64,000 nucleotides of DNA. Source: Anthostomella pinea (Eukaryota; Ascomycota; Sordariomycetes; Xylariales; Xylariaceae). Positions 12,050 through 23,121 of this stretch are shown piece after piece. Below the pieces are notes generated by a model. It did not search any database. It was not told where the DNA came from and saw only the letters and a list, made by a program, of their open reading frames with translations. How positions within the stretch are numbered: position 1 is the stretch's first letter; every line of letters begins with the position of its first letter. Location: NCBI GenBank assembly GCA_963556695.1, contig CAUWAG010000020.1, positions 4,340,001 through 4,404,000 of the forward strand. The letters are read 5' to 3'. The translations under genes were made by a program, and so were the position numbers.

Positions 12050-12984
12050 GATGGCATGTCACTTTTGTACTTTTGCATTTCTGTCTTGGTGACGATCTTA
12101 AACCAGGTCTCAACTCTGGTAGTCGATTCGTTTTGTTCGCATCTACCCACGCGACTCAACTTCGCTTGGGGCAGTTTGAGGAGGGGAAAAAGCATGCACG
12201 GGTGTTTATCTGTTTTACGCATCTCACCATCACATTCGAGGTACATGTATCTCCTGGGGTCAAAAAGGAACCGAGCTGTCCCGCAACCTGTGGTGTCCTC
12301 ATTGTATTTCAGTTATTTCAGCATAGCATCTTGATTTTATTTCACATTTTGCATCGGTCGCTCTACATCTCAAAAGCTGGTCAAAGGTCAGACACTCTTT
12401 GGACAAAAGTGTAGCATAACTGCAATGTTCTTTCATCCATGTAACGCCCACGGTGGGAACCAAGGCGGGCAGTATATATAGGTAGGCACCGGCCTGCTGG
12501 GAGGAGAAGCTCGTACATCATGATCATTCTTCGTGTAAAACAATGAATGTCGGCAGTTTTCCAGTTAAACCGGTCCACATTGATTGACAGCCACCCAATC
12601 CAGCAATCATCCCATGCGCATTTCATCGGGATTCAGAACCAATTGCCGCTTATCCCACTCACTGCACATCATTCACTCTGCCGGCTGACGCCTTTGCCAT
12701 CCTCCCCACTCTATCGAACGACATAGTGTAATGGCTAACAGATGCCGCTATGCCGATATCGTGATCATTCCTCGATACACATCCTCGGGGTGTGTCGGTC
12801 GACAGTAGGGGGCTTGCCCTTGCCATTTGCCGCATATAACCACTTTAGCTTAAGTGTAGGTTGGTTTGCTTGCTTGTATATGCGCATCGGCATGACGAAA
12901 GCAAACAATAGCCTCGCATGCATGTCCTTGGAGCGTGTGATACTTATGCCAACTTCGTAATCGAAGCAGAAGAAGCAGCAGCAC
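12050..12984. other. Convergent intergenic region between egt1 and the eIF2B alpha gene
   Basis: Holds the 3' ends of two convergent genes. The first 300 bases after egt1 are T-rich, as expected of a 3' UTR. No domain-bearing open frame, tRNA or repeat was seen. Confidence 0.6.
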
Positions 12985-14291
12985 TCAGAAGAGCATGTCG
13001 ATGACTTCCTTGGCGATGGCGGACGGTGCCTTGACGCCGTGGTCGGCGAAGAAGGCCTCGATGTACTCAGGGGGCTGGATGCAAGAAGCATAAGTCAGTT
13101 ACAATCCCCAGCAGACAAAGCCCAGTCACGCACTGGGGGTTTCTCAAAACATACCGTGTAATCGACCGGATCAGCAACAGGCGCTGGGGCCTCGTGCGCG
13201 CCGCCGCCCTCCTGTGCCTTGCTGGCGTGGAAGTCGAGCAGGTTCTGCTCGAAGCCGGCGTCGAACTGGCCGAGCGGGAAGGTCTTGCCGATCTTGTGCT
13301 GCTCGGCGGCGACGAAGAAGTCCTTGTGGTGCGCGCGGGCCAGCACGGCGATCGAGTAGGTGCCCAAGCGCGAGACGACGCCCCCGTCGGCCATGACGGC
13401 CTCGGCGCCCACCAGCACCATGTCGGCCTTTGGCATGCAGTACGCGACGGCGCTGTCGTCGATCGTGGCCACGGGCACGCCGCGCGCGCGCAGGGCTGCG
13501 ACGACGCGGTTGCTCTCCGTGCGGCGCGCGTCGTTGACCACGTAGATTACTTTGAAGCGGCGCTTTGGGTCGCCAGGGAGGTTCTCGGCGGCGCGGCCGA
13601 GGAGCGTGCCGACTACGCGCGAGCCGCCGTGCGTTAGGATCGTGGTGTTGTCGTGGATGTACTGTCTGCGCGGGACATGTCGAGTCAGCCTCCGAACGTC
13701 TCTCCTAGAACGTGTACCAACAGCGTAGCAGCCCCCTCAACCCACTGAAACTAGTCGACATAGGGAGATGGGAACAGAACGTACCTCCCAACACTAGCGA
13801 TCTTCTCGCGGGCCTCCTTGGCGCGGGCGGCAAACAGGCGGCCGTTGCGCATGAGGTGCTGGCGCACGACCTCGAAGTTCCGGTTGCTGGCGGCCTCGCC
13901 GGGCTGCTTAAGCGACATGACGAGGTACTGCTGGAACAGGTTTGTGCCGTGCGACAGGGCGACGGGGTTGGCGAAGGCGGCGCGCAGCTTCTCTGATTGC
14001 GTCTTGACGAGGTCCATAGTCTCGAAGACGGTCATGGCCGAGCTCGCGCCCAGCGCCTCGATCAGCGCCTCGATCGCCGCCACCGGCATCGTCAGCTCCG
14101 GGTCGTCGGCCAGCAGGCGGTTGTACGTCTTGACGATGCTGTTGGGAGAGGGGTGTGGTGGTTAGCCTTCACCAGGTACGTGGGGAGGGCATCGTGGGGC
14201 GGGCTGCGTACTCGAAGTTCTCCATGTCTGGATTACTGCGAATCGGAAGATGTCGCGGCGCCGCCGAGTTCTTTTCCTCGTCCTTCGGCAT
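12985..14291 (-). CDS. GCN3: Translation initiation factor eIF2B, alpha subunit (Gcn3)
   Basis: The alpha regulatory subunit of eIF2B, the cytosolic guanine-nucleotide exchange factor for eIF2. With beta and delta it senses phosphorylated eIF2 alpha and so transmits general amino-acid control. Four exons (complement): 14291-14212, 14138-13785, 13665-13155, 13074-12985, giving 344 residues, somewhat longer than the 305 of yeast Gcn3. Typical stretches are FDIVKTYNRLLADDPELTMP across the first intron, AIEALIEALG, LTHGGSRVVGTLL, KVIYVVNDARRTESNRV (the E-S-R-P-like site of the family), DSAVAYCMPKADMVLVGAEAV and RLGTYSIAVLARAHHKDFFV. The C-terminal exon ends with VKAPSAIAKEVIDMLF. The region around residues 265-300 carries an Ala/Gly-rich insertion (KAQEGGGAHEAPAPVADP) absent from yeast. 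The start MPKDEEKN was chosen because it is the first ATG in frame; a second ATG lies just before the intron. Confidence 0.95.
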
Positions 14292-15279
14292 TGTGTCGGC
14301 AGGCAGTGGCTCGAGGCAGTGGCTCGTGGTCTTGCGGCCGTTCTTTGGTCTGTGGAGGGTTGTCGCAATCGATATGAGTCAACCCGCGAAGGACGTCACC
14401 AAAGAATATTCAATGGCAAGCTGTGGACATAAAAGTTACACAATGACATGACACAGTTATGGCAGGGGCATTGGGCTTGAATAAGCACTAAATCGCTGCT
14501 TATGCAAGCCACTGCAGATAATTATGCTTGAGTTCCAGCGATTTAGAGAGCCTGTTGAATCCATGCGATTCCAGCCTGCAAACCATCTATACCAGGATCC
14601 ACATGTATGATTAGATAAGAGATTAGATACCGGGTTGCGAGGTCACTTAGCCAGACCTTCAGGTCCAGCTAGACCTCCCAATTAAAACCATCAGCAACAT
14701 CAGGACCTTGACCCAATACTCGAGTATTATGATTGATTGTTCAAGCCTGTTCTAACAGAGCCCTTCCAGAGCTCCGACTCCAAGTATATGTTCCGGCTAA
14801 CCCCTCCTTACTTTTAAATTTACCTTTGCTCGTATTTACTTAAGGTATAAGTATTTTATGTTATTCTAGTATGCTAGATATGCGCTAACTATATCGTTGC
14901 TACTTAATTTTAATGCGTTAAATATATATTGCTTATAATTTGACTATAATCCTCTTATAATCCGCTTATAAGTTGTTAATAATATTTTTGTAAAGTTCAG
15001 GAGGTTAAATAGGGTCAGGATGGGATGGATCAGGTTTGGTGTCTTAGTTATAGATCCATAGGGGATATTCACACCTAAATACAGCTGTGAGAGACCTTTG
15101 ATGGCCGTCTGCTTGACACCAGACAATAGACCTGCCAGACAACGCCCAAATACTCCTCTTTTCACCCCTTTGGCGTCCTCATTCACCCCTCATACAGCCT
15201 GCTGCCAGCTGCAGCACACCTGATAGATACCAATATTCTCACAATTTTACTATATTAAAAACAAACTTAAGCCTTAACT

Positions 15280-15440
15280 TTAACTTGAAGCTTTAACTAT
15301 TAACTTTAAGCCTTAACTATTAACCTTAATTACTAACCGACTTTAGTTTTAACTATTAACTTTAACCGGCGCTTATAATCCGATTATAAGCGGATTATAA
15401 ACGGATTATAAACGGATTTTAATCTGATCATGAGCGGATA
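15280..15440. repeat. Degenerate AT-rich direct repeats (TTAACTATTAAC and CGGATTATAA types)
   Basis: TTAACTATTAACTTTAAGCC-like units recur three to four times at about 15290-15365. They are followed by four units of the type TTATAAxCGGATTATAA at 15374-15425. The last units drift into CGGATTTTAATC and GCGGATATAG, as expected of RIP-mutated tandem copies. Confidence 0.7.
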
Positions 15441-15730
15441 TAGTCCGTACATATTTAGCGCATTGAAATTAGGTGGCAAGGGTATGAAGTATTTATATTC
15501 GTGAGTGTAGGGTGGCATGTGTTGAATACACGGATGTTGATTACGAAAAATGACCAGGTGAGAGATGTTGAAGACACGGATGTTGATTGATGCTATTGAT
15601 TGTTCTGCTCTGCGTGTAGAGATTGATCATCTGTCTTCTTGGTGGGTCAGATGCCCTGTGCGTCTCTGCCCCACTGGAAATCTTCCGGTGTCTATCTCCG
15701 GCTCCCATTCAACAGGAGAAAAGGTGGTCT

Positions 15731-15804
15731 GGTCTCCTTATCTAATCTACACGTGACCTGATGACTCAACATCCCGCCAGATGGATACAGCTGCACACCG
15801 TCAC
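15731..15804 (+). repeat. Dispersed repeat, copy 1
   Basis: From CTTATCTAATCTACACGTGA onward this stretch matches 43420-43500 in the same orientation, with scattered substitutions and a small indel. Shared landmarks after that core are GATGACT, TGGATAC, GCTG and ACACCGTCACA. Both copies border AT-rich decayed DNA, so they are probably fragments of one transposon family. Confidence 0.8.
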
Positions 15805-16522
15805 ACGTGACATCATTCGTGCTAGTATCTAACAGCATGGGTGTGCCATAAGTGGGGAGGGGTCAGCTCGTGCATTTCTTTGGTAGGGACGGAGCCCGAG
15901 ATCTAATACCCCTGCAGACAGTCAAGGCTGCATTGGGCCTTCACCTACACAATGCAGCTGTCGAAGGGCCTAAGGGTATCGCCTTGATATGTGTCTCCCA
16001 GCAACTGATCCATCCGGTCAGGGGCATCCGACCTCCATCCAAGTGATGTTGACCCAGTCTTGTTCTTGTGACAGACCGCCGGTAGCTAGATCGAACAGCA
16101 GTCGACAACATGGCTACACCGAACCTCTAAAAGTCTATCTACACCCTCGCCGTTCAGCAAGCGAAGGGCACGAGAATCCTTGGCCAGAAAGAGCCATTCA
16201 GCATGGTATTAGGCATAACATTAACGATACAACACGCCGGGGATATCCTGTAAAACGCGAGCGCCATGCTTAAACATCGACCTCCTCCAATGCCATGCTC
16301 GCAATCGTGCCACGGCAGAATGACAGCTTCGTGAGGTGCAAGAGCCCAGGAATCGTGTGAACAAGCGGTACCTGACCCCGAGACCTTCCCTCTTCCGCAG
16401 TTTTGCCAGGTCTCGGCAGACCAGTTCGAAGTTCGTAGGAATGTGTGCGATCGTCCGCCGCGGAGTGGACTGTCTCAGTAGATCCTCGTTCGACCTCAAG
16501 CCGCAGCCCGGACAGCCATCGC

Positions 16523-17209
16523 CTACTCTTGGTGACCAGACATAACTTTCGACTTCAACACCAGCGGAGGTAGCCGTGGCTGCTCAACGAACTCATCCTC
16601 CTTCTCCCCGATCTTGTAAGCGCCCCCTACCTCGTAGGTGAACGACTCCTTCACGTCGGCCAGCAGGCGACACAGATCCGACATATCACCAGCCGGATCA
16701 GCCAAGCCCACGTCTCCGTGGCAGTCCTCATCCGCCGGCAGCCCGGTGTCCAGGACCAAGAACACCTCCCTCACTCGCGGGAAGCTCTGCATGAGAGCGT
16801 ACTTGCTGTAGGTCTCCCACGGTCTCCTGACGGTGGGCTGCACGTGGTCGATTGCGAGGTTGACGATGTCATCGGCGTCCATGACGAGCTCGGTGAAGGA
16901 CCGCGAGTCGTTATCGTAGCCCATGAAGGGCGGGCGCGGTAGGTAGAGCGTGTCCATGTCGTGGCAGAAGTATATCCGCGGCTCGTGGGTTTTCGTGCCG
17001 AAGGACATCTTGTAGATGCGGAGGGCTTCGAGTCGAGACTCGTGGCAGGCGTGAAGGACGGCTGGAGGTGTTGCTGTCGTGGTGCATTGGTCTTGCTCCG
17101 AGTCGTAGAAGACTTCGACGACTCGTTGGTGGCATGAGAGTCGCCATATGTCGAGCCTCAGCTCGGCTGGCAGTAGAGGGAAGAGAGTGAAGGCGGCTTG
17201 TGAAGACAT
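16523..17209 (-). CDS. 2EXR-domain protein
   Basis: A 228-residue intronless frame. Near the N-terminus (residues about 6-60) it has FPLLPAELRLDIWRLSCHQR, then VVEVFYD, and later AVLHACHESRLEALRIYKMSF, followed by an aromatic/acidic stretch (IYFCHDMDTLYLPRPPF). These are the hallmarks of the 2EXR domain (PF20150), a fungal family resembling F-box-associated proteins and usually found in large lineage-specific expansions; molecular function is unknown. The ATG at 17209 was chosen over the upstream in-frame 17287 because the domain begins right after it and the extra 26 residues look like leader DNA. The middle has an acidic run (LPADEDCHGDVGLADPAGD). The gene stands alone between gene-free stretches, typical of this family. 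A downstream exon at about 16260-16500 cannot be excluded. Confidence 0.8.
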   Translation of the reverse strand: MSSQAAFTLFPLLPAELRLDIWRLSCHQRVVEVFYDSEQDQCTTTATPPAVLHACHESRLEALRIYKMSFGTKTHEPRIYFCHDMDTLYLPRPPFMGYDNDSRSFTELVMDADDIVNLAIDHVQPTVRRPWETYSKYALMQSFPRVREVFLVLDTGLPADEDCHGDVGLADPAGDMSDLCRLLADVKESFTYEVGGAYKIGEKEDEFVEQPRLPPLVLKSKVMSGHQE

Positions 17210-18826
17210 CGTGACGATCTTGTTACTTCGTACACAGGAGAAGCGTAGTCCAAGGGTAAGGAACGACGAGAGCTCCAACTCGACCAAGTGAGGTTGCCCC
17301 AGAGCGACATCGCTGGCACAGGCCAGGCATTTGTCATTTACAACGTACGAACAAACGACAGCCAGAAAAATATGATCTAGGGATGCCCTTCATCTAATAA
17401 AGGGACGAGCCCACAAGGAAGGGGTGTTCCTTGCAGTCCCCCTAGTCATGGCAATGGCAGCGCAGGGAATCCGCAACGCAACCGCATTGACGGACGGCCA
17501 AGAAAAAGAAAGGAACATGATCGTCCAGAACTACTGGGCCACGTCTCGTGGAGTCCAGCAACGGAGCCGGTCTGCCGGGATGAGCCCAGCGGCTGCCTTC
17601 CTGAGCGCGGCTGCCACGACCCGTGGACTGCCACGCTGGACAAGATCCGCGAAAACCAGGTGAGGAAGCTCACTTATTAAGCTTCGAGGCCAAGGCGAAA
17701 CAGGACTGGCTGCGCAGACGCACACAGACTTGGCAACTGCCGGAGAGGCATTGCGATATTGCCTTCGTTGGAGTATGCATACAGTCATTCAGACAGGCTA
17801 CGAGAGCGAGCGTAACACAAATACAAACACACCCGATGTTGGATGTATGCAGCCTGGCAGCCTGTACGGTTTTGGTTCATTGGAGACGCGGAAGAAGGAG
17901 CCATCAAATTCTCACGAGTGTGAAATGAAACGGTCATTTCACCAGCGAGGGAGCATCCTCTTCTCCTGTTCAACCTTGGCGCCTCTCATTCGAGGGAGTG
18001 GAGTGGTCGCAGCCGTCAAGATCGTATGATTTCGCTCCGTGGATTCCCTCGAGGGAAGATGCAGGACAGCTGAACGTCTTGGATGAAGACGAATGAGGAC
18101 GGATTGGACGAATGGGGACGTTCGATGGCGGGCTGGATCGTGTTGATGCCCGAGGAATTCCGATGGGTGGCCTTGTTTGCAAGGCTCAGCCGTCAGAACC
18201 TGTCATCGATCAGGCCACAAATCCACTGTTTGCCTGGTCCCTGCAGTTGTGTTTAAGTGGCCCCTCTCGTGATCTCCTCGTGATCTCCAGACTCCTGCCG
18301 TCTTTTGATAAATTGGAGATCGAAACTGCAGGAGTCTAGACTGCGCTGAGAATAGACCAACGGCCATAAATATAAAACCGAACTTTACCACAACGTCCGA
18401 CTCTCTGGCCTTACACAAGCAAAACCTCTAGAACACTGCACCTAATAACTAATAACTACCTCCAATACGCTCATGAATTCCGAGTTTCCTGCCATAACAA
18501 AGCAATCTCCATGTGTGGTATATAATACAGATGTGTATCCGTACACGGATAAATATTGGGCACTTGGGCCGTTGTGCTTGCAAGGCAATGCCGCCTGAAA
18601 ATTCAGCCCCCAGATTAGAATTGGAGACGGGAGGCGCAAAGAGGCGTGGATGCATTGCCGTCGCCAAAAATGTCTTCGTGCAATTTGTTACTTCTTCATG
18701 CACGACACAGCTGCGACTTGTGACAGCGACTCCACTTGAAACACCTTCCCGATCCATGCCCAAGGAATACTAGTCTGGTCACATGAGTGCGAGTGAGTGC
18801 GCCGGTACTGTCGTGAATGCTGTACG
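17210..18826. other. Intergenic region between two divergent genes; no supported gene
   Basis: Overlapping short frames on both strands without recognisable domains. It should contain the promoters of the 2EXR gene (left) and of the TGT gene (right). Confidence 0.5.
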
Positions 18827-20231
18827 ATGGCCAACCCCATCGCTTCTGCCTCCTCCGCGGCCCTGACGTTCGACCTCATCGCCCGATGTTCCGTAAGTGG
18901 ATTCAATGTGGAAGTGGCATGGCTGCGGATCCGTAGCCGCCTTTTCGGGTTACCAGTCTCGGACTGACGCGGACACAGACAACCCGCGCCCGAGCCTCCG
19001 TCTTGACTCTGCCGCATGGCCCGGTGGAGCTCCCGATATTCATGCCCGTGGCGACACAAGCCTCGCTCAAGGGCCTTACCCCCGAGCAACTGGAGGAAAC
19101 GGGCTGTCGGCTGTGTCTGAACAACACCTACCACCTGGGTCTGAAGCCGGGACAAACGGTGCTCGCTGCGATAGGGGGCGCGCACAAGCTGCAAGGATGG
19201 GATCACAACCTGCTGACTGATAGCGGCGGGTATGTTTGCCGTTCACGACTCTACCTTACCATCTAAGAGCCCGGCGACTGATTCTTACCCGCAGCTTCCA
19301 AATGGTCAGCCTACTCAAGCTAGCCAACATCACAGAAGAGGGCGTCAAATTCCTCAGCCCGCACGACGGCACGCCCATGCTGCTAACACCAGAACACTCC
19401 ATCGCACTCCAGAACACCATCGGCAGCGACATCATGATGCAGCTCGACGACGTACTAGTCACGACCTCGCCCGACGCAGCGCGCATGCGCGAAGCCATGG
19501 AGCGCAGCGTGCGCTGGCTCGACCGGTGCATAGCCGCGCACCAGAACCCGCGCACGCAGAACCTCTTCTGCATCATCCAGGGCGGGCTCGACGCGGACAT
19601 GCGGCGCGCGTGCTGCGCGGCCATGGTGGCGCGCGACACGCCCGGGATCGCCATCGGCGGGCTTTCTGGGGGTGAGGCGAAAGCTGATTTCTGTAGGGTT
19701 GTCGTGACCTGCACGGCGCTGCTGCCGGAACTGAAACCCCGCTATGTCATGGGCATCGGCTACCCGGAGGACCTGGTCGTCAGCGTCGCGCTCGGCGCCG
19801 ACATGTTCGACTGCGTGTGGCCGACGCGCACGGCGCGGTTTGGTAATGCCGTCACGCGCCGCGGCGTGCTGAACATACGGAATGCGCGCTACGCGAACGA
19901 TTTCGGCCCGCTGGAGGACGGGTGCGGGTGTGTGTGTTGTCGCGGCGCCGGGGAGGACGGAAAAGGAGGGATAGGGGTAGGGGTCACGCGCGCGTTTGTG
20001 CATCATAATACGGCGAAGGAGACCGTGGCGGCGCATCTGCTGAGTATACATAATGTGTGGTACCAGCTCAACCTCATGAGGAAGGTCCGCGCGGCTATCA
20101 TCGCGGATGAATATCCGGCATTTCTGAGGCGGTTCTTCGCTGATTTGTATGATGACAAGGCTGACTATCCCGAGTGGGCAGTTGATGCCCTGCGGGGAGT
20201 TGGTGTAGATTTACGGGTAGATGATACTTGA
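18827..20231 (+). CDS. Queuine tRNA-ribosyltransferase, catalytic subunit
   Basis: Eukaryotic-type TGT (QTRT1 family). It exchanges guanine-34 for queuine in the anticodon of tRNAs for Asn, Asp, His and Tyr, normally as a heterodimer with QTRT2. Three exons, 18827-18892, 18979-19229 and 19295-20231, give 417 residues. Diagnostic parts are LPIFMPVATQASLKGLTPEQ, NNTYHLGLKPG, LTDSGGFQMVSL across intron 2 (general-base Asp), LDDVLVTTSPD, FCIIQGG, GIAIGGLSGGE, YVMGIGYPEDLV and GADMFDCVWPTRTARFG (nucleophile Asp near residue 278). The zinc site reads CGCVCC (C-x-C-x2-C) with its His in LLSIHN. After it a Gly-rich insert (GAGEDGKGGIGVGV) replaces the usual short link to the conserved YSRAYLHH-like segment, here TRAFVHHN. 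It converges on the GPI-protein gene. Fungi salvage queuine rather than make it, so the enzyme depends on external supply. Confidence 0.95.
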
Positions 20232-20607
20232 ATACCTGTCATCCTGTGTCCGCAGAAAACGTGAAATTTCTGCGGGTGGATGAGAGACTACCGTGAGCCT
20301 TCAGTCATTCTTGCACTACCAGCGGAAGAAGCGGACAGCCAAAGCTTGAGTTCGTATGATCGAAGACATGCTTTCTATGAACATTATGAATTATGAGATA
20401 CGTATACAAAATAAACGGTGCCGCAGCGACGTCTTGACGACGTGTAGCTGACTGGCACTGGTAAAGCAGGGTATCGATTTCGCTCTCTCACTCCATTCCT
20501 TCCTTCCTTGCCACTTTCTGCAACAGCAAGCAAGCCTTATCGTCATCAACCACTCATAATAACAGTTCATTCCCCCAATCAAGCACCTTCATCACTCGCT
20601 CGCTCGC
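20232..20607. other. Convergent 3' region
   Basis: 376 bases between the stops of the TGT gene and the GPI-protein gene. It holds both 3' UTRs and no separate feature. Confidence 0.6.
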
Positions 20608-22046
20608 TCACAACATCAGCCAAAGCGAGCCCACAAAGATTCCAAACACAACGACCATCGACGCCTCCACGCCGGCCGCAGCGCCGCCCCGGTCCGCCAC
20701 CGCTTGCGAGGGCGGCACGTCTGCGGGCCCGGTGGTAGCGGTCTGCGATGCCGTTGTGCTGCTGCTGGTCTTACTGCTGGTCTTGCTGCTGCTTGTGGTT
20801 GTGGTGCTTTCTGAGTCACTGGAGGATGTCGTCACCGAGTCACTGGAGGATGTCGTTGCCGAGCCATTGGAGGATATCGTCATCGAGCCCACGGAAAGGA
20901 TGTCGCCGTAGCTGGAGCAGAGGTTTTCCCAGGAGGTGTAGGCTGGAAGGGGTGTTAATCAAGAGGTGAGTGCTGGGAGTGGAGAACATGGGCCCGCGGA
21001 GGGGATAGAAGAAAGGAAGGAAGAAGAGGCAGAGGAAAGAGAAAGCCCTTACCGGAATAAACTTCAGTGTTCGTATCGCTAGCCCACTCAGCGCACTCGC
21101 TTACATAACCATCGAAGTAGTTCGGCTGCCACGTAGTGGTCAAAGTGTTGGTGCCCTCGAAGGCGGAGCGGTAGCTTTTCACAATGATCTCATCAGCCTC
21201 TCAGCCAGACAGATAGAGTAGGAAGGGGCGCGAAACTCACCACAAGCACTCGGCCTGCGACGATGCCGGCAGCGCGGTGAAGCTGGCCGTCTCCGAGATG
21301 CAGGTTTGGACGAGATCAGCGGCGCTGAAGCACGCGTCGGCGAACGTCGTAGTGCTGGGGGAGACGTCCGTCGTTATGGTTGGCGGCGAAGAGCAGAGGT
21401 CTCCGGCGCTGTCGCCGGGCTGGACACAGTAGCTGGCTAGGGCGCTGTACACTGTTTCTGGTGTGAGCATATGTATATGCTACGGGATGAATGAAATTCG
21501 GTATCTCCTCGTCACATGTCATATCAACTTTGGTCGTCGGAGGACGTTGATATGACAGCAGAACATGGGCACACGGGCACATGGGATTCTGACGGAGGGA
21601 AAAAATCCCATGAGGCCTCGTGAGACTACTCCGTGCGGGTGCGGGTGCAGTTCTGACAGCGAGGCCATAGAGAAGAGAATAAGTATGGAACACATACTAT
21701 CAGCATCATCCGAGTCCTCAGGCAGCGCCGTCGCATAGTAATTAGCACACTCAGACGCGGCGTCATTGAAGTAATCCGGCATGTAAGTCGTTCCCGCACA
21801 ACACAGGCACGACGAGAGGGCGGCCTCGTCGTACCCGGCCAAGACATCGGCGCAAGCGTCCAGGACGGCCGACGCTGTCGAGCAGCCCGCGGCCACCGAG
21901 GTCACGGTGGCCTGCTTGATGTGGCCGGGCACCCTGAACGGCGGCGCGGCAGTGGGCGTGGGTGTCGTCACGGCGGGCGGGTAGGCCTGGATGGCGAGCG
22001 CGGTGCCGGCGAGGAGCGTGAGGTTGAGGAGAGCGGATCGCGCCAT
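20608..22046 (-). CDS. GPI-anchored cysteine-rich cell-surface protein with duplicated module
   Basis: Four exons (complement): 22046-21698, 21457-21241, 21174-21053, 20942-20608; 340 residues. The N-terminus is a signal peptide (MARSALLNLTLLAGTALAIQ). The ectodomain holds two related cysteine modules: CSTASAVLDACADVL, then SCLCCAGTTYMPDYFND, then SECANYY; and FADACFSAADLVQTC, then ECLCYRSAFEG, then QPNYFDGYVSECAEWA. A Ser/Thr-rich stalk (SSSKTSSKTSSSTT and similar) follows, then a hydrophobic tail (SMVVVFGIFVGSLWLML) preceded by small residues (GGAAAG), as expected of a GPI attachment signal. It is therefore predicted to sit on the plasma membrane or in the wall. The cysteine spacing is not that of CFEM. 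I do not recognise a named family, though similar cysteine-rich GPI proteins are common in Sordariomycetes. Confidence 0.85.
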
Positions 22047-23121
22047 CTTGCTGGCTCTGCTGTTCTGCTGGTGGAGGGAGGACTTGGAGAGGCTGGATCA
22101 GAGTTGGAGCTCACTGACGCTTCCGATCTCAAGATCACGAACCCCTCACGCCCACGAGAAGATGTAACAACAACGCAAAAGGCCTGCGGCAGGCCTTATC
22201 TGCAGTGTTTCATGGGCTACATGGGGTTCATGTAGGTGACAGTAGGTCTAGCTCAGGTGAGGCCAATCGTCGCCGTCGTGGAAAAGGAATTGCCAACATC
22301 CAGTGGGGAGCTGATCTGATGTCGCTGATTGGTCCCCACGGAGATGATTAGCCTCTAGAGAGCATCCCCGACAGCGCCGGCCGGTGCCTATTGGTCAGCT
22401 GTTGGGCAGACGAGCACGGGGTAGCTCTCCTTTTCCAGAGTCGGACAGACGGCTTCTTCCTCATTTCGATAGCTGGCCCGCCTAGTAGATGATAAGATCG
22501 AGTCATTTGGGCTGCAACTTTGAGGCTGAGCAGTAAGCACCGAGGCGGTGGTGTTCCGCATTGGGAGCTGTTGTCTCGAAAACGTCTGACATCGAGTCTG
22601 TTCGACATCATCGTCTGCTATAATGCCGAGTGTGTCCTGGCCTGCTATGATGTATGTCACCAGAGAGAATAAGGTACTATCTGACTCTCCCTTAGGGAGG
22701 CGCCCCGAAGCCCAGTCGTCGGCAGAGGTGCCTAGGTAGATCTTGCCATTTCGTCTGCGGCTCCGACGGCAATGGCTCTGCTGAAGTTCTCAGCTATTTG
22801 TATGTATGGCGCTGTGCGCTTGATATCAGCGATAGTCCAAGTTTCAGATTCTGGCATGATGGACATCAAGCAAAGAGAGCACCCTTTGTGAATATGACCT
22901 TCAAGACCCATTAACGCCACGCTCTTCAAGCTTCCGACATCCCGTGGTATACATATAGTCCTGGAGGAGAAGAATACAGTCGATATCCACGTTGCGCTGA
23001 ACCACTTGGAGACACCAGAAGGGGCCTTGTATATTCGCCAAGCAGTCCCAAATCCACTCCCTCCCCTCCGCGTACTCCCGAATCCATCCAGCAGTCCGGC
23101 AACTCAGCACCCTCAAAAACT
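22047..23121. other. Upstream region of the GPI-protein gene; no supported gene
   Basis: About 1.07 kb with only short overlapping frames. No domains, tRNA or clear repeat seen. Confidence 0.5.

Larger units (their letters stand above)
14292..16522. other. Gene-free island with an AT-rich RIP-like core
   Basis: From about 14460 the sequence becomes progressively AT-rich (14810-15000 and 15230-15480), with normal GC between and after. It contains CGGATTATAA repeats (15370-15440), TTAACTATTAAC repeats (15280-15365), a near-duplicate of about 25 bases at 15516-15542 and 15560-15586, and a dispersed repeat at 15731-15804. A minus-strand open frame at 16221-16499 has no known domain but lies just downstream of the 2EXR gene and could be a missed exon of it. 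Confidence 0.6.

Noticed and set aside
13194..13637. 147-codon plus-strand frame inside the eIF2B alpha gene
   Set aside because: Shadow of the GC-rich coding strand; the minus-strand product is a clear Gcn3 homolog.
16221..16499. Minus-strand frame below the 2EXR gene as its extra exon
   Set aside because: No good donor in the last codons of the 2EXR frame and no recognisable homology; kept only as a possibility.
19455..20051. 198-codon minus-strand frame within the TGT gene
   Set aside because: Shadow frame; the plus strand carries all TGT motifs.
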